Shown piece by piece: positions 40,469-51,176 of a stretch of DNA of 64,000 bases. The first letter of the stretch is position 1. Each line of letters opens with the position of its first letter. The notes beneath the pieces are model-generated. The model was not told the origin of the DNA. It did not search any database and saw only the letters and a list, made by a program, of their open reading frames with translations. The position numbers and the translations under genes are program-made. The stretch comes from Actinomycetota bacterium (lineage in GTDB: Bacteria; Actinomycetota; Coriobacteriia; Anaerosomatales; JAUXNU01): NCBI GenBank assembly GCA_030682655.1, contig JAUXNU010000064.1:1-64000 (forward strand), in the 5' to 3' direction.

Positions 40469-41614
40469 GTGGGGCAACCCGTCGGGCGTGTTGACCGTGT
40501 CGCCGCGTTCGGGGCGGTCGTGGCGCTGGCGGGCTGTTTCGTGCTCCCGTTCGTCGAGTTTCGCGCGAACCGCATTGTCAGTGGGACGCCCCAGACCATC
40601 GCGGTCGCCGGGACGTGGGGTTGGGCGCTCGTCGCCGTGTGTGTGACCGGCTTGGCTGCGGCCATTGCATCGCCGGCCGCTCGACGCGGTGCCCTTGTGC
40701 TCGCCGCGGGCGTGGCGACGGCTTCCTTGCTGCCCTGGGCTCTCGGGTCGGCTGCCGTGTCGCTGCAGGCTGGAACCGATGCGGTGTCGCGCGTCTCTGT
40801 CGGAGATGGGTCATGGCTCGTGCTCGTGGGCGCGGTGATTGTGCTCTTCCAGGGCTCCCGCTCCCGCCCGCCCGCGTGGCTACGGTGGTGCGCACTCGCC
40901 GCCGTGGCGGTTGCGTGGGCTCTCTCGGCGACAGCCGGCGGACTTGCCGAGCTCTCACTCGCCAAGGAGTTCGCCGCTCAGTCGCGACGGTTCTGGCAAC
41001 TTGTGGGCGAACACCTTGTGCTCTCAAGCGCGGGACTGGCGTTCGGCGTGTTGTTTGGTGTGCCGCTCGGTGTGCTCGCGTCCCGCAACCGCATCGTGCG
41101 CAACGCAACGCTTTCGGTGGTCGGAACACTGCAGACAGTCCCGTCGCTCGCGCTCCTTGGCCTGCTCGTGTTCCCACTCACCGCGGTCGGGCTGCACGGG
41201 ATCGGTTCCACGCCTGCGATCATCGCGCTGACGCTCTATGCGCTGCTGCCTGTCGTTCGCAACACGTACGTGGGACTCGCGGGGGTCGATCCCGCGGCGC
41301 TCGACGCGGGACGCGGTATGGGCATGAGTCGGGCGCAGCTTCTGTTACGGGTCGAGGCGCCACTTGCGCTGCCGCTCGTGCTCGAAGGCGTGCGTGCGGC
41401 AGCCGTGCTCGTGATCGGCATCGCGGCGGTCACCGCGTTCGTGGGCGCGGGCGGCCTGGGCATCCTCGTGTTCCAGGGCTGGGGTCAGCAGGCCGATGAC
41501 CTCACGCTCCTCGGCGCAATACCGATGGTGGTGCTCGCTGTTGTCGCTGATGCTGCATTGCGCCTGCTCACCGCGCTCGTTGTCTCGCCCGGAATTCGCG
41601 AGGAGGTTGCATGA
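40469..41614 (+). CDS. Osmoprotectant ABC permease with N-terminal membrane extension
   Basis: A 381-residue permease. The last 200 or so residues are a normal OpuCB/YehY-type BPD_transp_1 domain (GVLFGVPLGVLASRNR, then AALDAGRGMGMSRAQLLLRVEAPLALP, the EAA-like loop). Before it lie about 170 residues with four or five additional hydrophobic segments, similar to E. coli YehY. GTG 40469 has no clear ribosome site, so the start is uncertain. It overlaps the ATPase gene by 4 bases. Confidence 0.84.
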   Translation: MGQPVGRVDRVAAFGAVVALAGCFVLPFVEFRANRIVSGTPQTIAVAGTWGWALVAVCVTGLAAAIASPAARRGALVLAAGVATASLLPWALGSAAVSLQAGTDAVSRVSVGDGSWLVLVGAVIVLFQGSRSRPPAWLRWCALAAVAVAWALSATAGGLAELSLAKEFAAQSRRFWQLVGEHLVLSSAGLAFGVLFGVPLGVLASRNRIVRNATLSVVGTLQTVPSLALLGLLVFPLTAVGLHGIGSTPAIIALTLYALLPVVRNTYVGLAGVDPAALDAGRGMGMSRAQLLLRVEAPLALPLVLEGVRAAAVLVIGIAAVTAFVGAGGLGILVFQGWGQQADDLTLLGAIPMVVLAVVADAALRLLTALVVSPGIREEVA

Positions 41615-42750
41615 TCCGCTTGCAGGACGTGACCAAGCGCTATGGGGATGCGATCGCCGTCGACAGCGTGAGCTTCGAGGTGCCCCGGGGCGAAGTGTGC
41701 GTGCTCATCGGTCCTTCCGGCTGCGGCAAGACCACGACGCTTCGGATGATCAACCGGCTCATCGAGCCCACCAGCGGCTCGATCGAGGTCGAGGGCCAAG
41801 ACATCATGAGCGTGCGGCCCGAGGAGCTGCGCCGCCATATCGGCTACGTCATCCAGTCGGTCGGCCTGTTCCCGCACCTCACCGTTGCCGACAACATCGC
41901 GACTGTGCCCCGTCTCCTTGGCTGGCGCGATGATCGCATGCGTTCGCGCGTGATGGAGCTGCTCGATCTCGTGGGGCTTGCGCCCGATGACTATGCGGCC
42001 AAGTACCCGCGGCAGCTTTCCGGCGGTGAGGCGCAACGCGTCGGGGTGGCCCGCGCGCTGGCCGCAGACCCGCCGGTGCTGCTCATGGACGAGCCGTTCG
42101 GCGCGGTCGACCCGCTCAACCGCAATCGCCTCCAGATGGAGTTCGCGCGTATCCAGCGCGAGCTGCGCAAGACCGTCATCTTCGTGACGCACGACGTCGA
42201 TGAGGCCATCCGGCTTGCGGATCGAATCGCCCTCATGCGCGATGGCCGACTGCAGCAGTACGACACACCGGAGGTCTTGCTCGATCATCCCGTCAGCAAG
42301 TTCGTTCACGACTTCATGGGTGCAGATCGCGCACTCAAGCGTCTCGGCCGCGTGCTGGTCGAGGATGTCATGCGTCGCGACATCGAGACCGCGCGCATCG
42401 ACGACTCCGGCGCGATCGACCGCGCTGCCTGCGGAGACGAGCGCTTCGTCTACCTGGTCGATCATGCCGGCATGTTGCGAGGGTGGGTGGACTGCCAGGA
42501 CCTCGACGAGGGGCACGCGGTCGAAGACGCCGTCACCGAGGTGGACTGGCGAGAGGTCAGCATCGGCCCGGACACATCTCTGAAAGACGCGCTCTCGGCG
42601 ATGATCGGCCTCGGGTTCCGCTCGATTCCGGTGACCGATCGTGGCAGGCTCGTCGGCGCGGTCGCGCTTTCCGGCATCGAGGCCACGATGACGGGCGCGG
42701 ACTCGCACATCTCACAGCTGGCCGAGGAGAACGGGAGCGAATCGCTGTGA
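41611..42750 (+). CDS. Osmoprotectant ABC transporter ATPase with CBS domains
   Basis: A 379-residue OpuCA/YehX-like ATPase: Walker A GPSGCGKTT (about residue 35), signature LSGGEAQRVGVARAL, Walker B VLLMDEPFG and switch VIFVTHDVDEA. Two CBS-like segments follow (about 250-375; LVDHAGMLRGWV and GLGFRSIPVTDRGRLVG). In OpuA-type systems CBS domains sense ionic strength or c-di-AMP. It overlaps both permease genes by 4 bases. Confidence 0.9.
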   Translation: MIRLQDVTKRYGDAIAVDSVSFEVPRGEVCVLIGPSGCGKTTTLRMINRLIEPTSGSIEVEGQDIMSVRPEELRRHIGYVIQSVGLFPHLTVADNIATVPRLLGWRDDRMRSRVMELLDLVGLAPDDYAAKYPRQLSGGEAQRVGVARALAADPPVLLMDEPFGAVDPLNRNRLQMEFARIQRELRKTVIFVTHDVDEAIRLADRIALMRDGRLQQYDTPEVLLDHPVSKFVHDFMGADRALKRLGRVLVEDVMRRDIETARIDDSGAIDRAACGDERFVYLVDHAGMLRGWVDCQDLDEGHAVEDAVTEVDWREVSIGPDTSLKDALSAMIGLGFRSIPVTDRGRLVGAVALSGIEATMTGADSHISQLAEENGSESL

Positions 42751-43505
42751 ACGCCGCGGCCGACACCCCGCGCAAGCGTTGGTGGCCCCCTGCGGTGATC
42801 GTCACGCTCGCCGTCGCCTTCGCGTGGCTCGTGACGCAACAGCAGCTGTGGGAGAGTGTGCTTGGCGGCATGTTTCCCGGCGAACGCGCAGCGATCTACC
42901 CGGTGCCGCTTGCCGCACTGACGTTGCAGCACCTGGCGATCGTAGGCATATCCAGCGGGCTCACGATTCTCGTTGGCATCCCGCTCGGCATCTGGGTCAC
43001 CCGCGCATCGGGACGGGACTTCCGTGACATCGTCGCGGCCGGCGTGGACTTCGGGCAGACGTTCCCGCCGGTCGCCGTGCTCGCGCTCATGATGCCCATC
43101 CTTGGCTTCGGGCTTCGTCCGGCGGTCGTGGCGCTGTTCCTGTACGGCCTGTTCCCAGTGGTCAGCAACACAGTCGCCGGGCTTGAGGCCGTGCCCGCCA
43201 CGCTCAAGGACGCGGCGCGAGGGATGGGGATGGGACGTGCACGGATCTTGCTGACGCTCGAGCTGCCGCTTGCGGCACGCGTGATCATGGCGGGCGTGCG
43301 GACCTCGGTCATCATCAACATCGGCACCGCGACCGTAGCCGCCGCGGTGGGTGCGGGTGGTCTTGGCGACCCGATCATCGGCGGTATCCAGGTGCAGAAT
43401 CTTGCGTACGTGTTCGAAGGGGCGCTGGTCGCGGCTGTGCTTGCAGTTCTAGCCGACGCCGCGCTTGCGCAGGCGGAGACGGCGCTCGCGCCGAGGGGCG
43501 TCTGA
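42747..43505 (+). CDS. Second osmoprotectant ABC permease
   Basis: A 252-residue BPD_transp_1 permease with about five or six helices; ATLKDAARGMGMGRARILLTLELPLAA is the EAA loop. The start is GTG 42747, overlapping the ATPase stop (GTGA). It forms a heterodimer with the 40469 permease, as OpuCB with OpuCD or YehY with YehW. Last gene of the operon. Confidence 0.88.
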   Translation: MNAAADTPRKRWWPPAVIVTLAVAFAWLVTQQQLWESVLGGMFPGERAAIYPVPLAALTLQHLAIVGISSGLTILVGIPLGIWVTRASGRDFRDIVAAGVDFGQTFPPVAVLALMMPILGFGLRPAVVALFLYGLFPVVSNTVAGLEAVPATLKDAARGMGMGRARILLTLELPLAARVIMAGVRTSVIINIGTATVAAAVGAGGLGDPIIGGIQVQNLAYVFEGALVAAVLAVLADAALAQAETALAPRGV

Positions 43506-43591
43506 TCCGGCACGAGGCCAGGTTGCTTGCGGAGGCATAAGCACGAGTGATACGGTGAATAAGCACAACACATTCCTCGGTAAGGTATCGC

Positions 43592-44089
43592 GTGAACAAG
43601 ACGCAGCTCGCTCCGGCTGACACCCTCACAACCCCATGCTTCGCGGGCGCATCCGAACTTGCGGAGACCGCGTTTCTGCGCGGCAAGACCCTCTACGAAG
43701 AAGGCATGTTCTGCTGCGAGGCCGTGCTCTCTGTCGTCAACGAAGCAGCCGGTACGCCGTTCCCACCAGATGTCATGAGGCTCGGAAGCGGATTCTGGGG
43801 AGGTCTGGCGGGGGACGGCTCAACATGTGGCGCCCTGGTCGGCTCGATCATGGCCATCGGCCTGCTCGCCGGACGTACCGCCACCAACGGTGAGTGGGAG
43901 AGCTGCACGGATGCGTCGGAGGAGATTCGCACCAGGTTCCGCGAGGCCTGCGGCGGTGTGAGCTGCGGCGGGCTCGTGCGGCCCTTCGGCGGGATGGACG
44001 GCGAGGGCCGCCGCGGCAGATGCGCCGAGATCACCGGAACCGCCTCGGCACTCGTGATCGCGCTTGCCGAGGAGCGCGGCTGGCTGTAA
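43592..44089 (+). CDS. C_GCAxxG_C_C family protein
   Basis: A 165-residue cysteine-rich protein of the C_GCAxxG_C_C family: CCEAVLSVVNEAAG, GSGFWGGLAGDGSTCGALVG, CTDASEEIRTRFREACGGVSCGGLV and a late GRCAEITG. Members are redox-associated proteins of anaerobes with unproven function; the cysteines could bind a metal or cluster. The start is GTG 43592 with AAGG upstream. Monocistronic by spacing, just upstream of tilS. Confidence 0.82.
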   Translation: MNKTQLAPADTLTTPCFAGASELAETAFLRGKTLYEEGMFCCEAVLSVVNEAAGTPFPPDVMRLGSGFWGGLAGDGSTCGALVGSIMAIGLLAGRTATNGEWESCTDASEEIRTRFREACGGVSCGGLVRPFGGMDGEGRRGRCAEITGTASALVIALAEERGWL

Positions 44090-44132
44090 CGCCGCCCTGG
44101 TCATGGGTCGGCACTCGCCCTACTCTAAGGCG

Positions 44133-45548
44133 ATGAGTGACCTCGCAGACACCGTTCGCGATACGTCCGCCGCATACGACATGCTGCCCGCAGGCGGCAT
44201 CGTCCTTGTGCTCGTTTCGGGCGGGGCCGACAGCACCGGGCTTCTCCGTTTGCTGATGTCGGGCGACATAGGCACCGGGTTCGCGATTCACGTCTTGCAC
44301 GTCAATCACCTGCTTCGCGGCGCCGACTCCGAATGCGATGAGGAGTTCGTGCGCCGCCTCTGCGAGACACTCAAGGTCCCATTCCACGCGGTGCGCTACG
44401 ACGTCGCGGCCTTCGCAAGAGACAACGGGCTCAATCTTGAAGACGCCGGTCGGCAGGTCCGGTACCGACTCGCCGAGGAGACCCTCGACAGCCTGTGCGC
44501 GGTCGCCGGAGTCCCGCCCGAGCGCGGCCGAATCGCCGTGGCGCACACGCTCGACGACCGCATCGAGACGCTGCTGATGCGCCTCGCACAAGGTACGGGT
44601 GCCACCGGTCTCGTGTCGCTGCGGCCGGTACGCGACCGCATCGTCCGCCCGCTCGCCGACGCGGCCCGTGACGACGTGCGCGACTACCTGCGCGCACTGG
44701 GCCAGGAGTGGCGCGAGGACGCGAGCAACCTGGATACGACTCGCGTGCGCGCACGCGTGCGCCACGAACTGCTGCCGGTCTTGCGCGACATCAATCCGCA
44801 GGTGGACCAGGCCATCGCTCGCACACTGGCGCTTCTGACCGACGAGGATGCGCTGCTCGCGACGATGGGCGCGGCCTTCGCGCGCGACTTCTCGCATGTC
44901 TCCCCGGGTGAAGTCGCCTTCGACCGCGCCATGATGGCGACCCTCTCGCGCCCGATGCGGCGACGCGCTATTCGCGCGGCTCTCGCCTCGGCGTTCCCGG
45001 AGGCCTCCCGCATCGAGTTCGAGCATGTCGAGGCACTTGTCGATGGACTCTCCTCGGCAAGCTTCGCGCGCGACCTGCCCGACGGCCTCCGGGCGCAGTC
45101 CGAGTACGGTAGAATGATTGTCCTGCGCTCGGGGGAAGGGTCTCCGGCGCTGGCACCTTCTTTGCTCCCCATACCGGGCAACCTCGACCTCGCCGGGGTC
45201 GGTAGCTTGATCGCCGAGGAGGTGGACCCTTCCGACACGACGGGCACGCCGGACTCCGTGGTCGTGGACGCAGGAGCGGCCGAAGCGTTCGTGGTCGACC
45301 GCCCGCGTGACGGTGATCGCATGCGACCGCTTGGTCTCGGCGGCACCAAGAAGCTGCAGGACCTGCTCGTTGACGCGAAGGTTCCGCAGCGGTTCCGGCA
45401 GACCACGCCCGTCGTTCGAGATGGCGAAAGTGTCGTGTGGGTGGCAGGTGTTCGCATGGCCGAGGAGTACAGAATCACCGGGGCGACTATTCGTGCGGTC
45501 CGGTTGACCTGGGAACGAGGCGGCGGGGACGCTGCGGAAGCCGGATAG
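44133..45548 (+). CDS. tilS: tRNA(Ile)-lysidine synthetase
   Basis: A 471-residue N-type PP-loop ATPase that converts C34 of tRNA-Ile(CAU) to lysidine. The PP-loop is LVSGGADST (about residue 31); VAHTLDDRIETLLMRLAQGTGATGL is the TilS hallmark, and the C-terminal domain includes DRMRPLGLGGTKKLQDLLVDAKVP. The start is ATG 44133 with AAGG upstream. First gene of the conserved tilS-hpt-ftsH block. Confidence 0.92.
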   Translation: MSDLADTVRDTSAAYDMLPAGGIVLVLVSGGADSTGLLRLLMSGDIGTGFAIHVLHVNHLLRGADSECDEEFVRRLCETLKVPFHAVRYDVAAFARDNGLNLEDAGRQVRYRLAEETLDSLCAVAGVPPERGRIAVAHTLDDRIETLLMRLAQGTGATGLVSLRPVRDRIVRPLADAARDDVRDYLRALGQEWREDASNLDTTRVRARVRHELLPVLRDINPQVDQAIARTLALLTDEDALLATMGAAFARDFSHVSPGEVAFDRAMMATLSRPMRRRAIRAALASAFPEASRIEFEHVEALVDGLSSASFARDLPDGLRAQSEYGRMIVLRSGEGSPALAPSLLPIPGNLDLAGVGSLIAEEVDPSDTTGTPDSVVVDAGAAEAFVVDRPRDGDRMRPLGLGGTKKLQDLLVDAKVPQRFRQTTPVVRDGESVVWVAGVRMAEEYRITGATIRAVRLTWERGGGDAAEAG

Positions 45549-45584
45549 GGTACGGAGACTCGTGCCACTTGACTGGGAAGGGCG

Positions 45585-46133
45585 ATGCGCTCGATGCACT
45601 CCGACATTGAGAGAGTCATCCTGACCGAGGAAGCGATCCACGAGCGGGTTCGCGAACTCGGCGCACAGATCAGTGCGGACTACGGCGACGATCCCCTGCT
45701 CATGATCGCGGTGCTGCGCGGTGCGACGCTGTTCATAGCCGATCTCGCTCGGGCAATCCATACACCGGTCGAGATCGACTTCATGGCAGTATCGAGCTAC
45801 GGATCGTCAACGAAGTCCTCGGGCGTCGTGCGCATCATCAAGGATCTGGACGAGACGATCGAGGGGCGACACGTCCTGGTCGTAGAGGATATCCTCGACA
45901 CTGGACTCACCCTCAAGTACCTGCTCAAGAACCTCGCATCGCGCTCTCCGGCATCGCTGGATGTGGTGGCGCTGTTGAGCAAGGAGGGGAAGCAGCGGGT
46001 ACCTATCACCTGTAGGTACGTGGGATTCGATATCCCCGACGAGTTCGTCGTCGGCTACGGGCTCGACTATGCTGAGAAGTACCGCAACCTGCCCTACATC
46101 GGGGTGTTGCGACCGGAGGTCTACGCGGAATAG
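45585..46133 (+). CDS. hpt: Hypoxanthine phosphoribosyltransferase
   Basis: A 182-residue purine salvage enzyme. The PRPP motif [18 protein letters not shown], the flexible-loop block [14 protein letters not shown] and C-terminal [15 protein letters not shown] fit bacterial Hpt. ATG 45585 or ATG 45594 could start it; AAGGG lies just upstream. It would recycle hypoxanthine, including that released from futalosine during menaquinone synthesis (inference). Sits between tilS and ftsH as in many Gram-positive genomes. Confidence 0.92.
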   Translation: MRSMHSDIERVILTEEAIHERVRELGAQISADYGDDPLLMIAVLRGATLFIADLARAIHTPVEIDFMAVSSYGSSTKSSGVVRIIKDLDETIEGRHVLVVEDILDTGLTLKYLLKNLASRSPASLDVVALLSKEGKQRVPITCRYVGFDIPDEFVVGYGLDYAEKYRNLPYIGVLRPEVYAE

Positions 46134-46167
46134 ACGCCGCGCGGCCGCGCAGAGGGAGATCGGCGCT

Positions 46168-48156
<1,989 letters not shown>

Positions 48157-48201
48157 CTAGTCCGGTGGGTTCCGGTCGTAGATGGCCGTATCCGGCTCGC
48201 G

Positions 48202-48223
48202 TGTCAGCCTGACAGGCTATACT
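48202..48223 (+). promoter_or_regulatory. Promoter with perfect palindromic operator
   Basis: TGTCAG C CTGACA (48202-48214) is a perfect 13-bp palindrome lying in the spacer and near the -35 zone of a TATACT -10 box at 48218-48223. A repressor or activator dimer probably binds here to control the kinase/regulator genes that follow. Confidence 0.5.
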
Positions 48224-48224
48224 G

Positions 48225-49520
48225 ATGCAGGCGCGGCTCCTTGGGGGATGGGTCGCCGCAGAAGTCCGAGGCATACCGGGGGCCAGGGTGGAACCTGCAC
48301 ACCGTGCTACCCAACGCACTGCTGCACAGCCGGGTGGACGGAGAGCCGAAGGGGCGTCCCGTCGCCGGGTTCTGTCCGTTCCCACGCACTGGCTCTGGTT
48401 TCTCGGCCGGGACAACCGGCGATGGCGCCAGGGCGACTTGATCGCCGCACTCAATGACGTCGCCGCAGCGGTCTCGTCCTCCGTCTCGCTCGAGGATGTG
48501 CTCGAGACGATCGTTGATCGGGCGAAGTGGATCACCAACACAGAGAAGGCGACACTCGTTCTGACCGAGGAGCACAGCACCGAACTCGATCAGGAAACCA
48601 TGGTAGTCAAGGGCAGTCGCGACGAGCATCCCCAGGAGTGGTGGGAGGCTCAGCTCGAAGACATCGCCGCGGATGTATTCTCAACCGGCGAGACCTGTCT
48701 GGCACTCAACAAGGAGAACGATGCGTGGCTCCTATGTGCGCCCATCCGGGTGAAGGACCGTCCGGTCGGCCTCTTGGGCGCCATCAATTCGCGGGCGCAT
48801 CCCTTCACCGAGGACCACATCGACTTCCTGGCGATTCTAGCGGCGTTCGCCGCGACCACCATCGAGAATTCGCGACTGGCCGAGCAGACCAAGTACGTGC
48901 TCTTGGCGAGCGAGCGAGACCGGATCGCCCGGGAGATGCACGACGGGATATCGCAGTCACTGTTCAGCGTCGCCCTGGGTCTCGAGGTCTGCAAGAAGCA
49001 GATCTACCGCGATCCCAACTCGGTGGCCGAACGACTGAACGAACTGCAGGAGTCCGTCGACCTTAGCCGCAGTGAGCTACGGAGGTTCATCTACGATCTC
49101 AGACCGGTGAAGCTGCAGGAACTGGGACTCGTGGGTGCCGTCGAGTATTGGATCCACGAGGTCACGGCTGGCGAGCGGGTGGAAGGCAAGGTGGTCATCG
49201 AGGGCGAGCGACGGCACATGGGGCCGAGCGCCGAGGCTTGCCTCTACCGTGTCGCCAAGGAGTCCGTCAGCAACGTCGTGAAGCACGCGAACGCGCAGTC
49301 AGTACTGGTACATGTGCTGTACACGTGTGAAGGTGTCGAGCTTCGAATCGTCGACGACGGCGATGGTTTCGACCTGGAAGCAGTGCGAGAGCGCCTCAGG
49401 TCTGGGGTATCGCTCGGCCTGAACAGCATCGAGGAGCGAGTCTCGCGCGAGAATGGGACGATAGACATTCACAGCTCCGTTGGTAGCGGCACAACTGTCC
49501 ACGTCGTACTCCCCGGGTAG
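48225..49520 (+). CDS. GAF-domain sensor histidine kinase (NarL-type partner), start uncertain
   Basis: A frame of 431 codons. The recognisable protein starts near codon 70 (about 48437): a GAF domain (VSLEDVLETIVDRAKWI to IENSRLAEQ), a HisKA_3 dimerisation box with phospho-His in REMHDGISQSLFSVAL, and a HATPase with VVKHANAQ, DDGDGFD and GSGTTVHVVLPG. No membrane helix, so it is a cytosolic sensor. The first 45 or so codons have poor third-position GC and no protein-like pattern, and the TATACT promoter would start transcription after ATG 48225. GTG 48288 or TTG 48437 may be the real start. It lies 9 bases upstream of its response regulator. Confidence 0.78.
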   Translation: MQARLLGGWVAAEVRGIPGARVEPAHRATQRTAAQPGGRRAEGASRRRVLSVPTHWLWFLGRDNRRWRQGDLIAALNDVAAAVSSSVSLEDVLETIVDRAKWITNTEKATLVLTEEHSTELDQETMVVKGSRDEHPQEWWEAQLEDIAADVFSTGETCLALNKENDAWLLCAPIRVKDRPVGLLGAINSRAHPFTEDHIDFLAILAAFAATTIENSRLAEQTKYVLLASERDRIAREMHDGISQSLFSVALGLEVCKKQIYRDPNSVAERLNELQESVDLSRSELRRFIYDLRPVKLQELGLVGAVEYWIHEVTAGERVEGKVVIEGERRHMGPSAEACLYRVAKESVSNVVKHANAQSVLVHVLYTCEGVELRIVDDGDGFDLEAVRERLRSGVSLGLNSIEERVSRENGTIDIHSSVGSGTTVHVVLPG

Positions 49521-49529
49521 GAGAGAGCC

Positions 49530-50201
49530 ATGTCGCACATCAGGGTGTTCATAGCCGATGACCACGAACTCGTGCGTCTGGCTCTTCGGACACTGCTCGA
49601 GGCCGAACCCGACATAGAAGTGGTCGGAGAGGCGCCCGATGGCGTACAGGCGATTGAGGGAGTGAACGAGACCAAACCAGACGTGCTTCTTCTGGACATG
49701 CGTATGCCCGAGGCAGATGGCGTTGAGGTGTGTAGCCGACTGAGTGAGAGCTGCGCATCGACGCATATCCTCGTCCTGACGAGCTATGACGATGACGACG
49801 AGGTCTTCGGCGTGCTCGCGGCCGGGGCAAGCGGGTACATCCTGAAAGACACGCGCTCCGAGACGGTCGTCCAGGCCGTGCGCTCGGTTGCAGACGGCCA
49901 GTCGGTATTCGACTTCAAGGTGGCAAAGAGGGTCATCAGCGGACCCAAGAATGGCGAGGACCAGGCGGGGTCTTCAGAGCACGAGTTGCTGTCCGAGCGC
50001 GAGATGGAGGTCTTGAGGCTCATGTCGAAGGGCATGAGCAACAAGGAGATCGGTCGTGCGCTCTGGATAGGTGAGACGACCGTGAAGACGCACGTGAGCC
50101 ACATACTGCGCAAGCTAGAGCAGGGCGACCGCACGCAAGCGGTTCTCGCTGCGGTGAAGCTAGGAATCGTGTCGCTCGGTGGCGAGGCCCGCACCAAGTA
50201 G
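49530..50201 (+). CDS. NarL/LuxR-family response regulator
   Basis: A 223-residue regulator. The receiver has phospho-acceptor D56 (LLLDMRMPE); the C-terminal LuxR helix-turn-helix (about 150-212) reads LSEREMEVLRLMSKGMSNKEI and TVKTHVSHILRKL. The start is ATG 49530 with AGGAGAG upstream. Partner of the GAF kinase; the Flp pilus genes follow after a hairpin, so they are likely targets (inference). Confidence 0.92.
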   Translation: MSHIRVFIADDHELVRLALRTLLEAEPDIEVVGEAPDGVQAIEGVNETKPDVLLLDMRMPEADGVEVCSRLSESCASTHILVLTSYDDDDEVFGVLAAGASGYILKDTRSETVVQAVRSVADGQSVFDFKVAKRVISGPKNGEDQAGSSEHELLSEREMEVLRLMSKGMSNKEIGRALWIGETTVKTHVSHILRKLEQGDRTQAVLAAVKLGIVSLGGEARTK

Positions 50202-50230
50202 CGTCCTCCGACCGGACGCGTTTCCTGCCG

Positions 50231-50256
50231 GACCATCATCCACCTGGATGATGGTC
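50231..50256 (+). terminator. Terminator-like hairpin between the regulator and flp
   Basis: A perfect 11-bp stem, GACCATCATCC and GGATGATGGTC, with a 4-base loop, followed by TATTCAT, lies 29 bases after the regulator stop. It probably ends the kinase/regulator transcript. Its symmetry also allows an operator role. Confidence 0.65.
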
Positions 50257-50430
50257 TATTCATACCATCGGAAGCGGCTTTCGAACCCGTGCACGATGTG
50301 CGCAAGGCCGCAACAGGGGGAAACTCGTTTCAGTATTCGATTGGCCGCCCGCTCACGCACGCGTGAATCGGGTGGACTTAGGGAGATCGGGCAGGAACGT
50401 CCGCTCCCGGGGGAGGGAGGTGTACTTCGC

Positions 50431-50613
50431 ATGTTGACCAAGCTGTATGTACGCATGAGCAAGATGTTCGTTTCTGATGAGGGCGCAACCGCCGTTGAGT
50501 ACGGCATCATGGTTGCTCTCATCGCGGTCGTTATCATTCTCGCTGTCACGGCTATCGGAACGAACCTGGAAGTTGTGTTCACCACGATTAGCGACACATT
50601 GGCGGGTCTGTAG
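50431..50613 (+). CDS. flp: Flp-type pilin
   Basis: A 60-residue Flp/Fap pilin. A short basic leader ends at the prepilin site in DEGATAVEYGIMVALIAV; the mature hydrophobic helix with the Glu at position 5 is typical. ATG 50431 has GGGAGGGAGG upstream, a very strong ribosome site fitting a major structural protein. First gene of the Tad locus. The prepilin peptidase needed to cut it is not in this window. Confidence 0.88.
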   Translation: MLTKLYVRMSKMFVSDEGATAVEYGIMVALIAVVIILAVTAIGTNLEVVFTTISDTLAGL

Positions 50614-50721
50614 GTCCGCTGCAGGCTTCTTTCCAACATACTCTTTGCGAGATGTGGGGCTGTGTATGTGTCACGGCCCCACATCTGCGCAAGGAAGTGC
50701 GTCTCGAAAGAAGGGGTGAGT

Positions 50722-51171
50722 GTGGGACGATTTCGGCGCGGACTGAACGAAGACCAGGGAGCAAGCGCGGTCGAATTCGCCCTGGTCGCGCTCATCCTCG
50801 TAATGCTGCTGACCGGCATCACGCAGTTCGGCATGGTGTTCTTCCAGTATCTCGAGGTCTCGCACTCTGCCCGAGAGGGCGCGAGGTGGGCCTCTCTGGG
50901 GGAGCTTGCCGGAAGCGTTGCGCAACCCAAAAGCGTTCGTGGGCGTGTTAGCGCTGCGGCTCCCGGCCTGAATCCAGGGCTTACGGATGCACAGATCGTG
51001 ATCAGTGTCGACGGGACGAGCCGGCAGACCGCCGCACTGCCGGGCGATGCCGGGAAACCGGTCGCCGTCACTGTCAACTATGAAAGCCCCGTGTTCATGC
51101 CGCTGATGAGCGAGATCGTCGGTGGCAACACTATTCATCTGCAGAGCACCGCTACGCTCCGAGTGGAGTGA
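50722..51171 (+). CDS. tadE: TadE-like minor pilin/pilus assembly protein
   Basis: A 149-residue protein with an N-terminal TadE signature (DQGASAVEFALVALILVML), that is, a prepilin-like helix with a conserved Glu, then a soluble extracellular domain. The start is GTG 50722 with AAGGGG upstream; an in-frame ATG at 50662 has no ribosome site. It overlaps the next gene's possible start. Likely a pseudopilin of the Flp pilus. Confidence 0.82.
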   Translation: MGRFRRGLNEDQGASAVEFALVALILVMLLTGITQFGMVFFQYLEVSHSAREGARWASLGELAGSVAQPKSVRGRVSAAAPGLNPGLTDAQIVISVDGTSRQTAALPGDAGKPVAVTVNYESPVFMPLMSEIVGGNTIHLQSTATLRVE

Positions 51172-51176
51172 GCAAC

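Noticed and set aside
48370-48385. GGGTTCTGTCC, reminiscent of the complement of the RNase P RNA 3' motif
   Set aside because: The other conserved RNase P elements are missing in either orientation and the upstream side is coding, so it is not rnpB.
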